Translations under genes and position numbers: made by a program
Notes under the pieces: model-generated
The model's input: only the letters and a program-made list of their open reading frames with translations
The model's database searches: none
Told to the model about the DNA's origin: nothing
Assembly (NCBI GenBank): GCA_963818225.1
Contig: CAWFRO010000014.1
Coordinates: 62,001 to 126,000 of the forward strand
DNA length: 64,000 bases
DNA from: Palsa-504 sp963818225
Lineage (GTDB): Bacteria; Actinomycetota; Actinomycetes; Streptosporangiales; Streptosporangiaceae
Reading direction: 5' to 3'
Shown here: positions 19,236-27,984 of the stretch, one piece after another
Position numbering within the stretch: position 1 is the stretch's first letter
How the letters are laid out: the number at the start of each line of letters is the position of its first letter

Positions 19236-20081
19236 ATGTCCCTGACCAGCGAAGACTTTCGTCTCCCCATGGATAACCACGTGCATACGCAATGGTCGTG
19301 GGACGCGCCGCCCGAGGCCTCGATGGCGCGCAGCTGCGAGCAGGCACTGGCGGCCGGGGTGCCCGCGGTGGCGTTTACCGATCACCTTGACTTCACCGTC
19401 GCGGCGGAGGGAGACCGGATCGCCGCGGAGCACATCAGCCCGCGGCCGTACCGCCGGATGCGGCTGCTCGACGTACCCGGGTACCTCGCGGCCGTGCAGG
19501 ACTGCCGGGAGCGCTACCCGGAGCTGCGCATCCTCAGCGGCGCCGAGATCGGCGAGGCGCACCTGTGGGAGGCCAGCGCGCGGGCCGTGGCGCAGCGGGC
19601 CGGGTTCGACCGGATCCTCGGCTCGCTGCACGCCATCCCGTTCGACGGGCGGCTGACGGCCGCCGACGAGCTGTTCCGGCGGATGCCCGCCGACGAGGTG
19701 ATGCGGCGGTACCTCGCTGAGCTGCTGCGGCTGATCGAGGGCAGCGACCTGTTCCAGGTGCTGGCGCACATGGATTTCCCGCGGCGGGCCTGGCCGCGGA
19801 CGGCGCCGCCTTACGACGTGCGGGCCTTCGAGCCGGAGATCCGGGCCGTGATGCGGGCGCTGGCCGCCAGCGGGCGAGTCCTCGAGGTGAACACGAAGAG
19901 CCGGTTGTGGCCGCCCGAGCTGCTGATGTGGTGGCGCGATTCGGGGGGGACTGCGGTGTCGTTCGGGAGCGACGCGCATCAGTACTGGCGGGTCGGCGAC
20001 CGGTTCAAGGCGGCGGTCGACATGGCCGAAGCGGCCGGCTTCCGGGCTGGGCGCGACCGGTTCGACTTCTGGCGGGTTTAG
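19236..20081 (+). CDS. PHP-domain histidinol-phosphatase-like phosphoesterase
   Basis: 281 residues. Metal-binding PHP motifs in order: DNHVHTQWSWDA, FTDHLDF, SGAEIGEAH, LGSLHAI, LAHMDFPRR and SFGSDAH, all with their His/Asp/Glu ligands. Family members hydrolyse histidinol phosphate (HisK-type) or other phosphomonoesters. No his genes nearby, so the substrate is uncertain. Monocistronic; ends at a tandem duplication and a strong hairpin. Confidence 0.85.
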   Translation: MSLTSEDFRLPMDNHVHTQWSWDAPPEASMARSCEQALAAGVPAVAFTDHLDFTVAAEGDRIAAEHISPRPYRRMRLLDVPGYLAAVQDCRERYPELRILSGAEIGEAHLWEASARAVAQRAGFDRILGSLHAIPFDGRLTAADELFRRMPADEVMRRYLAELLRLIEGSDLFQVLAHMDFPRRAWPRTAPPYDVRAFEPEIRAVMRALAASGRVLEVNTKSRLWPPELLMWWRDSGGTAVSFGSDAHQYWRVGDRFKAAVDMAEAAGFRAGRDRFDFWRV

Positions 20082-20109
20082 GCCGGCGGCGGCGCTGGTT
20101 TAGGCCGAC

Positions 20110-20153
20110 GGCGGCGCGGACACCCGAGCGCCGGAAGGAGGGTCCGCGCCGCC
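20110..20153. terminator. Hairpin between convergent genes
   Basis: Perfect 12-bp arms GGCGGCGCGGAC (20110-20121) and GTCCGCGCCGCC (20142-20153), 20-nt loop, between the PHP gene stop and the stop of the small gene on the other strand. Probably a bidirectional terminator. Just before it, GGTTTAGGCCGRCGGCGGCGC occurs twice in tandem, the first copy containing the PHP stop codon. Confidence 0.6.
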
Positions 20154-20164
20154 GCCGGCGGCTC

Positions 20165-20467
20165 TCAGGTCCAGGTGTCGCCGAAGCGGGAGGTCATGTC
20201 GTCCCAGCTTTCATCGTCGGGGCGGCGCTCATGTGTGTCCGTATCCTGATCGTCCAGGGCGGCCCGGGGGGCAGGGATGGACCGGCTTTGGCCGTGGACG
20301 GCGAATCGTAGCTCTACGTAGTAGGTCTCGCGGTCGCGGACTTCGGCGCGTGCCTCGATGGGGCGCTCCGGGGGGGCGCCAGCCTTCCGGAAAGGAAGCT
20401 GAGCCGGGGAGTCGGCGGCCTCGTCCGGTGACGGGCCTTCGCCCTCGTACTTGCTGGTCACGCCCAC
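20165..20467 (-). CDS. Small acidic hypothetical protein
   Basis: 100 residues, acidic and low in hydrophobic residues, no domain I recognise (centre RDRETYYVELRFAVHGQSR, C-terminus ESWDDMTSRFGDTWT). Codon use is normal for the window. The upstream region is AT-rich with repeated ACTGTAT sequences. Could be a regulator-associated small protein; function unknown. Confidence 0.55.
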   Translation of the reverse strand: MGVTSKYEGEGPSPDEAADSPAQLPFRKAGAPPERPIEARAEVRDRETYYVELRFAVHGQSRSIPAPRAALDDQDTDTHERRPDDESWDDMTSRFGDTWT

Positions 20468-20477
20468 ACCTCTATGC

Positions 20478-20550
20478 TGATACAGTCTCGTAAAACACGG
20501 AGCGGAACAAGTTCGCTACCATTTGTAGTGTAACTGTATGTACTGTATCA
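20478..20550. promoter_or_regulatory. AT-rich region with ACTGTAT repeats
   Basis: TGATACAGT at 20478-20486 is the inverse complement of ACTGTATCA at 20542-20550; ACTGTAT is also directly repeated at 20533-20539 and 20542-20548. The surrounding 20470-20590 is far more AT-rich than the rest of the window. Placement upstream of the leftward small gene suggests a promoter/operator. No gene is seen between 20468 and 20750. Confidence 0.4.
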
Positions 20551-20750
20551 AATGCAACGGGTAATCAGGTAATAGTTATGTATCTCCCTGGTTATGCTCG
20601 ACGCAGAGTTGCGAGCGAGACCCGGGGATGGGCTGCGCGGCGGCACGCAATGGTGTGAACACCAAGCCAGGGCCGCGGGCCGAACCGGCATGACGCAGCA
20701 CTGGGCCGGGCGGTGGCCACGGACCGTTCCGTAAAAAAGGACGGGTCTGG

Positions 20751-21509
20751 CTACTTTCCGCGCAGGATGTCGCCGAAGATGCCGCCGACGGCCCCGGCCT
20801 GGGCGGCCTGCGTGTCAACCTGGCGGGCCAGGTAGGGGTCGAGCGCGTGGGCGAGCAGAGGCAGCGGCATCGACTGCAGCCAGATCTGGCCGGGGCCGGT
20901 CAGCGCGACCAGGTGGTAGCCGTCGCCGCCGAAGGCCACGTTCGTGATGCCCGGCACGCGGGTGATGGCGAACTGGACGCTGCCCTCGAACATGCCCACG
21001 TGCCCCGGGTGCACCATCAGCGTCTGGCCGGGGGCCAGGGTGTAATGCACGAGTTCGCCGGACAACTCGATCCAGGCACGGCCCTGGCCGTCGAGCTTCT
21101 GCAGGATGAACCCGTCGCCGCCCCACAGGCCGCCGCGGAAGGTCTGCTGCAGGCCGATGCTGGCGGTCAGGCCCGGCGTCCCGCACAGCCAGCCGTGGTG
21201 GTGCACGTAGAACGCCTGGTCGGGCGCGATGTCGACCGGGACGATGTGGCCGGGCAGCTTGGCCGCGAACGTGATCATGCCCGCGCCGGAAACCGCTTCG
21301 TAATGGGTCAGGAACAGTCCCCCGCCGCCCATGACACGCTTGATGCCCTGCATGAGGCCGCCGCGGCCCGAGCCGGTGCTCATGTGCTGGGAGAGCTGGA
21401 TGTTCGGGGTCATCCAGGACAGCTCGCCGCGGGTGGAGACCACCTGCTCGCCTTGCTGCAAGGTGACCTCGAGGACCGGCATCGTGGTGCCCTTGATTTC
21501 AGCGTCCAT
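20751..21509 (-). CDS. AIM24 / TIGR00266-family protein
   Basis: 252 residues of the AIM24-like beta-trefoil family: LEVTLQQGEQVVSTRGELSWM, GGGGLFLTHYEAVSGAGMITFAAKLPGHIVPVDI, GLWGGDGFILQKLDGQGRAWIELSGELVHYTLAPGQTLMVHPGHVGMFEGSVQF. Named after a yeast mitochondrial protein; bacterial role unknown. The frame also allows ATG ten codons later. Divergent from the DNA-repair operon. Confidence 0.85.
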   Translation of the reverse strand: MDAEIKGTTMPVLEVTLQQGEQVVSTRGELSWMTPNIQLSQHMSTGSGRGGLMQGIKRVMGGGGLFLTHYEAVSGAGMITFAAKLPGHIVPVDIAPDQAFYVHHHGWLCGTPGLTASIGLQQTFRGGLWGGDGFILQKLDGQGRAWIELSGELVHYTLAPGQTLMVHPGHVGMFEGSVQFAITRVPGITNVAFGGDGYHLVALTGPGQIWLQSMPLPLLAHALDPYLARQVDTQAAQAGAVGGIFGDILRGK

Positions 21510-21576
21510 GCCGAGGAGCCTACCCGCGGGGGTGCCGTCCGATTTCCGCTAGTGACGGCCCGCGCAGGCTGGCATT

Positions 21577-23166
21577 GTGGAAGGCGTGGATGACGAGCAG
21601 CGGTACCAGGCGGCGGTCAGCAAGGACGCCCGCTTCGACGGGGTGTTCTTCATCGCCGTGACCTCCACGGGCATTTACTGCCGTCCCTCGTGCCCGGCGA
21701 TCACGCCCAAACGCGAGCACATGCGGTACTACCGCAGCGCCGCCGCGGCGCAGGAGGCCGGATTCCGCGCGTGCAAGCGGTGCCGTCCGGATGCCTCCCC
21801 GGGCTCCCCCGAATGGAACATCCGGGCCGACATGGTGGGACGGGCGATGCGGCTGATCGCCGACGGCGTGGTCGACCGTGACGGCGTGGAAGGGCTGGCG
21901 GCCCGGCTCGGCTACGAGCAACGCCAGGTACGCCGGCTGGTCACCGCCGAGCTGGGCGCGGGACCGCTGGCCATCGCGCGGGCGCAGCGCGCCCAGACGG
22001 CCCGGGTCCTCACCGAGACGACCACGCTGCCGCTGTCGGAGATCGCGTTCGCGGCCGGCTTCGCCAGCATCAGGCAGTTCAACTCCACCATCCGCGAGGT
22101 GTTCGCGGTGACGCCGACGGAGCTGCGCGAGCGCGCGGCCCGCCGCGGGTCGAGGGCGGGCTCAAAGGCCCGGCCCCGGCCCCGCCTCCGGCGGGCGGTC
22201 GGGCTGGCCGGGCCGGCGTCGGACCCGGCCGCGCCGGGCCTGATCAGGCTGCGGCTGCCGTACCGGGCGCCAATCGACACCGGGCGGCTGCTCAGCTTCC
22301 TGGCCGCGCGGGCTATCCCCGGCGTGGAAGCGGCCGACAGTGGCTGCTACCGGCGGACGCTGCTGCTGCCGAACGGCACGGGAATCTTGTCGGTCAGCCT
22401 GCCAGCGGACGACGGCGGGGCCGGGTACCTGGACTGCGAGCTGCAGCTGGAGGACCTGCGCGACCTGACCGCGGCGGTGCAGCGCTGCCGCCGCCTGCTC
22501 GACCTGGACGCCGACCCGCAGGCCGTCACCGCCTTCCTGGCCGCGTCAGGCCCGGTGCTGGGGCCGCTGGCGCGGGCCCACCCCGGGCGGCGGGTGCCCG
22601 GCCATGTGGACGGGAACGAGCTGGCCTTGCGAGCCGTGCTCGGCCAGCAGGTGTCCGTGGCCGCGGCCCGGCGCCTCGGGGCACGGCTGGTGGCCGCCTA
22701 CGGCAAGCCGCTCGAGCGGCCGGACGGCCCGCTGACGCATTGCTTCCCGACCGCGGAGACGTTGGCCGGGGCCGACCCGGCCACGCTGCCGATGCCGCGG
22801 ACCCGCGCCGCCGCGCTGACCGGGCTGGCCGCCGCGCTCGCGGCGGGCGGCTTGTCGCTGGATCCCGGCGCCGACCGGGACCGCGCCGAGGCACAGCTGC
22901 TGGCCCTGCCCGGCATCGGGCCGTGGACGGCGGGCTACATCCGGATGCGCGCACTGTCCGATCCCGACGCGTTCCTGCCCGCGGACGCCGGCGTGCTCCG
23001 GGCGCTCGCCCGGCTGGGCGCCGTCGGCCCGCCAGGCACCGGCGGCCCGCGGCCGGGGCCGGACCGGGCGGCCCGGCAGGCCGCGGAGATGGCCGAACGC
23101 TGGCACCCATGGCGTTCCTATGCGGTACAACACCTATGGGCCTACCTGGAAGAGAGTGAGTCATGA
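21577..23166 (+). CDS. AdaA-AlkA fusion: methylation sensor and 3-methyladenine glycosylase
   Basis: 529 residues with four parts: Ada zinc domain with four Cys (GIYCRPSCP...ACKRCRPD; the first is the methyl acceptor), AraC-type HTH (~90-190), AlkA N-terminal domain (IRLRLPYRAPIDTGRLLSFL) and HhH-GPD glycosylase with LPGIGPWTAGYIRMRAL and the catalytic Asp in FLPADAGVLRAL. The actinobacterial AlkA/AdaA arrangement senses DNA methylphosphotriesters, activates the adaptive response and excises alkylated purines. Start taken as GTG 21577. Its stop overlaps the ATG of the ogt gene (ATGA). Confidence 0.92.
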   Translation: MEGVDDEQRYQAAVSKDARFDGVFFIAVTSTGIYCRPSCPAITPKREHMRYYRSAAAAQEAGFRACKRCRPDASPGSPEWNIRADMVGRAMRLIADGVVDRDGVEGLAARLGYEQRQVRRLVTAELGAGPLAIARAQRAQTARVLTETTTLPLSEIAFAAGFASIRQFNSTIREVFAVTPTELRERAARRGSRAGSKARPRPRLRRAVGLAGPASDPAAPGLIRLRLPYRAPIDTGRLLSFLAARAIPGVEAADSGCYRRTLLLPNGTGILSVSLPADDGGAGYLDCELQLEDLRDLTAAVQRCRRLLDLDADPQAVTAFLAASGPVLGPLARAHPGRRVPGHVDGNELALRAVLGQQVSVAAARRLGARLVAAYGKPLERPDGPLTHCFPTAETLAGADPATLPMPRTRAAALTGLAAALAAGGLSLDPGADRDRAEAQLLALPGIGPWTAGYIRMRALSDPDAFLPADAGVLRALARLGAVGPPGTGGPRPGPDRAARQAAEMAERWHPWRSYAVQHLWAYLEESES

Positions 23167-23690
23167 CCAGCCCTTTCGTGACACCGGACCGGGATGCTCC
23201 GCGCCTGGCGCACACCGTCAGCTCCCCCATCGGCCGGCTGCTGCTGATCGGCGACGGGCACGCCCTGACCGGGCTGTGGATGCTGGACGCGGGCCGGGGC
23301 TCGGCGCTGGAGGCCGGCCTGACGCCCAGCCCGGCGGCGTTCGGCGAGGTCGCGGCGCAGCTCGAGGAGTACTTTGACGGCCAGCGCAAGGAGTTCACCG
23401 TGCCGCTGGCGCCGAGCGGGACCCCGTTCCAGCTCGCGGTGTGGGAGGAGCTGGCCAAGATCCCGTACGGCAGCACGGTCAGCTACGGCGACATCGCCCG
23501 TGCGCTGGGCAAGCGGCTGGTCGCATCCCGGGCGGTCGGCCTGGCCAACGGGGCCAACCCGATCTCCATCATCGTGCCGTGCCACCGGGTGATCGGCAGT
23601 GACGGCAGCCTGACCGGCTACGGTGGCGGCCTGGAGCGCAAGGAACTTCTGCTCCGGCTGGAAGGGGCGACCGCGGCCGCGCTGTGGTGA
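23163..23690 (+). CDS. ogt: Methylated-DNA--protein-cysteine methyltransferase
   Basis: 175 residues. Suicide enzyme removing methyl groups from O6-methylguanine. The acceptor Cys is in SIIVPCHRVIGSDGSLTGYGGGLERKELLL; the HTH has GSTVSYGDIARALGK and SRAVGLANGANP. Four-base ATGA overlap with the Ada/AlkA gene shows translational coupling, giving a two-gene alkylation-repair operon. Confidence 0.95.
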   Translation: MTSPFVTPDRDAPRLAHTVSSPIGRLLLIGDGHALTGLWMLDAGRGSALEAGLTPSPAAFGEVAAQLEEYFDGQRKEFTVPLAPSGTPFQLAVWEELAKIPYGSTVSYGDIARALGKRLVASRAVGLANGANPISIIVPCHRVIGSDGSLTGYGGGLERKELLLRLEGATAAALW

Positions 23691-23733
23691 CGGGCGCATG
23701 GAACGGATGGGGCGCCGGATGCGTCAAAGCCGC

Positions 23734-24387
23734 ATGACCGATCAACGTCCGCTGCGCGATGGACACGGGATCCCGGGGCTCCTCGGGGCCGCGGTGCTGG
23801 TCGCCGCGCTGGCCGGGTGTGCTTCGGCGACGTCGGCCCCAGGGTCGTCGCCGGCGGCCACCGCAGCGGCCCCCGCTACCTCGGCCGCGGCTGCCTCCGC
23901 CGCGGCGGCTGGCGCCGGGGCGGCCGCGGCGGAGGCCGGCTGCGCCGGCGTGACCCAGGCGACAGCGGTCACTATCCGCCAGACGACACAGATCACGAAG
24001 CCGGTCATATCCCGCCCGGTGGGGACCACTTACCGCCAGCCGGGCCGGGTGCAGGCCCTGTTCGGCCAGCTGTGCGCCGCGGTGACCCATCCCGTGGCGA
24101 CGACGCTGATGCACTGCCCGGCCGACATCGGGACCAGCTACCTCGGGACGTTCTACGGCGGCTCGCGGACGCTGGGCACGTTCACCTACGCCGTGACGGG
24201 CTGCCAGCGGGTGAGCCTCACCGCAGCGGGCACCACCTTGTCCACGATGGTGTACGGCCGGGCAGCGGCCGCCGCACCGCACCTGTCGGCCGACCTGGCC
24301 GCGCTGGTGGGAACGCCGGAACCGGGTGTGACACAGTCGCAGGGAGGCGTCAACCCGGGCGGGCCTGATGACTCGGCGCAGCCCTAA
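23734..24387 (+). CDS. Secreted lipoprotein, unknown function
   Basis: About 217 residues. Signal sequence ending in a lipobox (LLGAAVLVAALAGC), then an Ala/Pro/Ser-rich spacer and a globular domain with Cys at AEAGCAGV, GQLCAAV, MHCPAD and TGCQRV, likely two disulphides. The domain resembles putative secreted proteins that follow repair or transporter genes in actinomycetes, but I cannot name a family. ATG 23734 is chosen for signal-peptide length; ATG 23698 in frame is an alternative. Confidence 0.65.
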   Translation: MTDQRPLRDGHGIPGLLGAAVLVAALAGCASATSAPGSSPAATAAAPATSAAAASAAAAGAGAAAAEAGCAGVTQATAVTIRQTTQITKPVISRPVGTTYRQPGRVQALFGQLCAAVTHPVATTLMHCPADIGTSYLGTFYGGSRTLGTFTYAVTGCQRVSLTAAGTTLSTMVYGRAAAAAPHLSADLAALVGTPEPGVTQSQGGVNPGGPDDSAQP

Positions 24388-24418
24388 CGGGCCCAGTCTC
24401 AGGGGCCCGGTCGCGGCG

Positions 24419-24661
24419 TCAGGGCAGGTTGCCTGACTCATCGAGGTCGAACTCGCCGTCCTTGACCCCGAGGACGAACGCTTCCCATTCCGCCTCGGTG
24501 AAGTAGAGCCGGTCGCCATCGGGGTTCGACGCGTCGTACATCACGTACAGCTTGGTCTCGCCGGTCTTGTGCGGTGCGGCCGACGTGTCGGTGGTGACGT
24601 ACACCTCTACGCGGCTGTCCGGCGCATCAGGCGCTGGCCCAGCGTCACCCGGTGTGTGCAT
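24419..24661 (-). CDS. DUF397-family small protein
   Basis: 80 residues with the core LYFTEAEWEAFVLGVKDGEFDLDESG, matching DUF397. In actinomycetes these proteins usually sit beside XRE regulators and antagonise them, as in WhiJ-like pairs; here no adjacent XRE gene is present. Convergent with the lipoprotein gene. Confidence 0.75.
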   Translation of the reverse strand: MHTPGDAGPAPDAPDSRVEVYVTTDTSAAPHKTGETKLYVMYDASNPDGDRLYFTEAEWEAFVLGVKDGEFDLDESGNLP

Positions 24662-24719
24662 GGGCTCAGGTTACTACCGCGGGGCATCCCGGGCGGCCCG
24701 CGCGTATAGGGTCGGGTTT

Positions 24720-25244
24720 GTGCCCGATGCAGCCCGCAGCACCCCGGAAGATGACCAGGCCGCGGCCGGCGAGCAGTTTCCGGCCAGCTCGCAGTCCGCA
24801 TGGTTCGCCCAGCTGCCCACCATGTTCGGCACCGCGGCGGCACTCTTCACTAACCCGGCCGGCCAGGTCCTGCTGGTCAAGCCGAACTACCGGAATCACT
24901 GGCTGCTGCCCGGCGGGATCCTCGAGGACGGCGAGGCGCCGCACGCCGGCTGCCGCCGTGAGGTGTCGGAGGAACTCGGCCTCGACATCGAGCCCGGACC
25001 GCTGCTGGCCCTCGGGTGGGCGGCGCCCGAGGGCGCGCGGCCCAAGCCGATCCTGGTCTTCATCTTCGACGGGGGCGTGCTGGCCGATGATGTCCCGATC
25101 CGCCTGCAGGAATCCGAGCTGGACGAATACCGGTTCGTCGCGGCCGGCGAGCTGGACCGCTACCTCCCGCAGGTGATGAGCGCCCGGGTGTCGGCGGCGC
25201 TGCGCAACCGCGGCAGCGGGGCGACGGCGTACCTGCCGTCCTAG
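24720..25244 (+). CDS. NUDIX hydrolase
   Basis: 174 residues, GTG start. NUDIX box GGILEDGEAPHAGCRREVSEELGL is complete (G-x5-E-x7-R-E-x2-E-E-x-G). The N-terminal PTMFGTAAALFTNPAGQVLLVKPNYRNHWLLPGG is typical of small actinobacterial NUDIX enzymes of unknown substrate. Its last codons overlap the 3' end of the convergent YccF gene by four bases. Confidence 0.88.
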   Translation: MPDAARSTPEDDQAAAGEQFPASSQSAWFAQLPTMFGTAAALFTNPAGQVLLVKPNYRNHWLLPGGILEDGEAPHAGCRREVSEELGLDIEPGPLLALGWAAPEGARPKPILVFIFDGGVLADDVPIRLQESELDEYRFVAAGELDRYLPQVMSARVSAALRNRGSGATAYLPS

Positions 25245-25621
25245 AATGCGCGGCCGGGGCTGATCCGCACGCCGAGCGGCATGAGCGAGATCGGGATGAT
25301 CTTGAAGTTGGCCAGGCCGAGCGGGATGCCGATGATCGTCAGGCACAGCGCTATGCCGCTGGCCAGGTGGCCCAGCGCCAGCCACCAGCCGACGAGCACG
25401 ATCCACAGGACGTCGCCGATCGCCGAGCCGATCCCCGCACCCGGCCGTCGCTCGATCTGCCGCCCGAACGGCCACAGCACGTACCCGCCGATCCGGAACG
25501 CTGCGATCCCGAACGGGATGGTGATGATCAGCACGAAGCAGATCAGGCCGGCGATCGCGTAGGCGATGGCCATCCACCAGCCGCACAGGACGAGCCAGAT
25601 CACGTTGAGGATCAGTCTCAT
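25241..25621 (-). CDS. YccF-domain inner-membrane protein
   Basis: 126 residues with two copies of the YccF (DUF307) motif: NVIWLVLCGWWMAIAYAIAGL...ITIPFGIAAFRIG and DVLWIVLVGWWLALGHLASGI...IIGIPLGLANFK. Four membrane helices. Function unknown. Four nt after the DUF2277 gene on the same strand. Confidence 0.88.
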   Translation of the reverse strand: MRLILNVIWLVLCGWWMAIAYAIAGLICFVLIITIPFGIAAFRIGGYVLWPFGRQIERRPGAGIGSAIGDVLWIVLVGWWLALGHLASGIALCLTIIGIPLGLANFKIIPISLMPLGVRISPGRAF

Positions 25622-25624
25622 GCG

Positions 25625-25843
25625 CTACCGTCCCGGCGCGGAGCGGACTTCCAGGTGGTCCAGCAGGTCCGCGGTGGCGGCCGCGACCGCGTCCACGGCG
25701 CGGCCGAACGCCTCGGCGTTGTGGCCGGCCGGCGCGCGGAAGCCGCTGATCTTCCGGACGTACTGCAAGGCGGCGGCGTGGATGTCGTCGTCAGTGACCT
25801 GCTCGGCGTAGGGCGGGCGGAGGGTCTTGATGCTGCGGCACAT
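25625..25843 (-). CDS. DUF2277-family protein
   Basis: 72 residues; N-terminal MCRSIKTLRPPYAEQVTDDD and ALQYVRKISGF are diagnostic of DUF2277, a small family common in actinobacteria near metabolic genes. Function unknown. Likely co-transcribed with yccF and possibly dapB (16-nt gap). Confidence 0.85.
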   Translation of the reverse strand: MCRSIKTLRPPYAEQVTDDDIHAAALQYVRKISGFRAPAGHNAEAFGRAVDAVAAATADLLDHLEVRSAPGR

Positions 25844-25859
25844 GTATCGACGGTACCGC

Positions 25860-26603
25860 CTAGTTCAGGCCCAGCAGGCCCTCCAGGCCCACGGTGAGGC
25901 CGTGGGGCAGCGAGCCGATGCCGCGGACGGCCAGCAGGACACCCGGCATGAACGAGACCCGGTCCAGGGAGTCATGCCTGATCGTGAGCGTCTCCCCCGG
26001 GCCGCCGAACAGCACCTCCTGGTGCGCCATCAGCCCCGCGGCACGAACCGAGTGCACGTGGATCTCGTCCACGGTGGCGCCCCGCGCCCCGGGCAGCGCG
26101 GAAGAGGTGGCGTCCGGCGGCGGGCCCAGGCCGGCCTCGGCCCGGGCCGCGCCGATCATCGACGCGGTGCGCAGCGCCGTTCCCGACGGGGCGTCGGCCT
26201 TGGCGGCGTGATGCAACTCGATCACCTCAGCCGAGGGGAAAAAGCGCGCGGCCTGCTCGGCGAAGCGCATCATCAAGATGGCGCCGATGGAGAAATTCGG
26301 CACGACCAGGACCCGCGCCGCCGGGTGGTCCGCCAGCCAGCCAGCCACCTCGTCGAGCCGGTCCTCGCCGAACCCGGACGTGCCGACCACGACGTCCAGG
26401 CCGTGCTCAATGCACCAGCGCAGGTTGCTCATGACCGCGCCGGGCTGGGTGAAGTCGACCACCACGTCGCAGTCTTCGAGCGCGTCGAGCTTGTCGTCGC
26501 GGTCGACTTCGGCCGCGACGACCAGGTCCGGGGCCTCAGTGACCGTCCGGACCACCTCTTGCCCCATCCGCCCCCGCGCTCCCAGCACCCCGACCTTGCT
26601 CAT
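25860..26603 (-). CDS. dapB: 4-hydroxy-tetrahydrodipicolinate reductase
   Basis: About 247 residues; second dedicated step of the lysine/diaminopimelate pathway. Rossmann motif KVGVLGARGRMGQEV, cofactor loop FTQPGAV, VGTSGF, and the catalytic/substrate stretch IELHHAAKADAPSGTALRTA. ATG 26603 is chosen because GAGGAGG lies 6 nt before it. The rpsO-pnp-M16-dapB order is a conserved actinobacterial cluster. Confidence 0.95.
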   Translation of the reverse strand: MSKVGVLGARGRMGQEVVRTVTEAPDLVVAAEVDRDDKLDALEDCDVVVDFTQPGAVMSNLRWCIEHGLDVVVGTSGFGEDRLDEVAGWLADHPAARVLVVPNFSIGAILMMRFAEQAARFFPSAEVIELHHAAKADAPSGTALRTASMIGAARAEAGLGPPPDATSSALPGARGATVDEIHVHSVRAAGLMAHQEVLFGGPGETLTIRHDSLDRVSFMPGVLLAVRGIGSLPHGLTVGLEGLLGLN

Positions 26604-26631
26604 GCCCGTCCTCCTCGGCGCTGACATTTAT

Positions 26632-26673
26632 CGTGGATCGCTACTGCCCCCTGGGGGGAGGTAATGATCCACG
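26632..26673 (-). promoter_or_regulatory. Hairpin upstream of dapB
   Basis: Arms CGTGGATC (26632-26639) and GATCCACG (26666-26673) enclose an inner CCCCC-T-GGGGG stem, in the 94-nt gap between the M16 gene stop and dapB. It could terminate the pnp-M16 transcript or act as an attenuator before dapB. Too short for a lysine riboswitch. Confidence 0.45.
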
Positions 26674-26697
26674 CTATTTGGCCTGGACCCGCGGGGG

Positions 26698-27984
26698 TCA
26701 GATCTGGAAGGTTGAGGGGTCGTCGAAGGGGCCGACGACGGCCAGGGCCTTCGGGCGGGTGAGGATCTCGGCGGCCACCGCGCGCACGTCGTCGTGAGTG
26801 ACCGCGTCGATCGAGGCGAGCACCTCATCGACCGGCTCGAGCCGCGGGTACACCAGCTCCGACTTGCCCAGGCGGCTCATCCGGGAGGACGGGTCCTCCA
26901 GGCCGAGCACGATCGAGCCGCGCACCTGGCCCTTGCCCCGGGCCAGCTCGGCGTCGGTCAGGCCGCCGTCGACAACCTTGCCGATCTCCTCGGCGCAGAT
27001 GGCCAGGACCTCATCGGCCTTGGCCGGCAGGCAGCCGACGTAGATGCCCCACATGCCGGTGTCGGCGTGCTGGGAGGAGAAGCTGTACACCGAGTAGGCC
27101 AGGCCGCGGTTCTCCCTGACCTCCTGGAACAGCCGGGAGGACATGCCCCCGCCGAACGCCGCGTTCAGCACGCCGAGCGCGAACCGACGGTCATCGGTCC
27201 TGGCCATCCCCTCGCACCCGAGCACCAGGTTGGCCTGCTCGATACCGCGGGAGACCAGCGCGGTGCCCGCGCCGGCCTCGGTGCCGGAGCCCGAGCGGCG
27301 GCCGTTCAGCCGGGGCGGGGCAGGCTCGGCCGCCCCGTCCAGGACCGGGCCGAACGCCTCGGCCACGAGCCGCACCACCGTGTCGTGGTCCAGGTTGCCC
27401 GCCGCCGCCACCACCACCTGCTCGGGGACGTAGCGGGCCTGGTAGTGCTCGAAGATCTGCTCCCTGGTGATCGCGTTGATCGTGTCCGTGGTGCCGAGGA
27501 TCGGCCGGCCGAGCGGGGTGTCGCCGAACAGCTTCGCGGTGAACGCCTCGTGGACGGTGTCCGTGGGATCGTCATCGTTCATCGCGATCTCTTCGAGCAC
27601 TACGTTCCGCTCGGCATCCACGTCCTTCGGGGTGATCAGCGAGCTGGTCACCATGTCGGACAGGACGTCCACGGCCAGCGGCAGGTCGGCGTCAAGCACC
27701 CGGGCGTAATAGCACGTGTACTCCTTCGCGGTGAACGCGTTCATCTCACCGCCGACCGCGTCCATCTCCGCGGAGAGCTCCAGCGCGCTGCGCCGCCTGG
27801 TGCCCTTGAACAGCAGGTGCTCCAGGTAGTGGGTCGCACCGGCGTGCGTCTGGTCCTCGTCCCGGGAACCGACCCCGACCCAGATGCCCAGCGCCACCGA
27901 GCGCACGGCGGGCAGGGCCTCGGTAACGACCCTGAGCCCGCCGTGCAGAACGGTGCGGCTGACACGAGTTAGCTCGGTAGCCAT
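26698..27984 (-). CDS. M16-family zinc peptidase
   Basis: 428 residues. Inverted zinc motif HYLEH (HxxEH) near residue 52 with the distal Glu in the following helix (NVVLEEIAM), plus the C-terminal M16 domain (GMSSRLFQEVRENRGLAYSVYSF). Mitochondrial-processing-peptidase-like single-chain enzyme. Its ATG directly follows the pnp TAG, so it is co-transcribed with pnp. Physiological substrate unknown. Confidence 0.92.
   Translation of the reverse strand: MATELTRVSRTVLHGGLRVVTEALPAVRSVALGIWVGVGSRDEDQTHAGATHYLEHLLFKGTRRRSALELSAEMDAVGGEMNAFTAKEYTCYYARVLDADLPLAVDVLSDMVTSSLITPKDVDAERNVVLEEIAMNDDDPTDTVHEAFTAKLFGDTPLGRPILGTTDTINAITREQIFEHYQARYVPEQVVVAAAGNLDHDTVVRLVAEAFGPVLDGAAEPAPPRLNGRRSGSGTEAGAGTALVSRGIEQANLVLGCEGMARTDDRRFALGVLNAAFGGGMSSRLFQEVRENRGLAYSVYSFSSQHADTGMWGIYVGCLPAKADEVLAICAEEIGKVVDGGLTDAELARGKGQVRGSIVLGLEDPSSRMSRLGKSELVYPRLEPVDEVLASIDAVTHDDVRAVAAEILTRPKALAVVGPFDDPSTFQI

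Noticed and set aside
26632..26673. Lysine riboswitch upstream of dapB
   Set aside because: The region is under 100 nt and lacks the L-box core; only a simple hairpin is visible.
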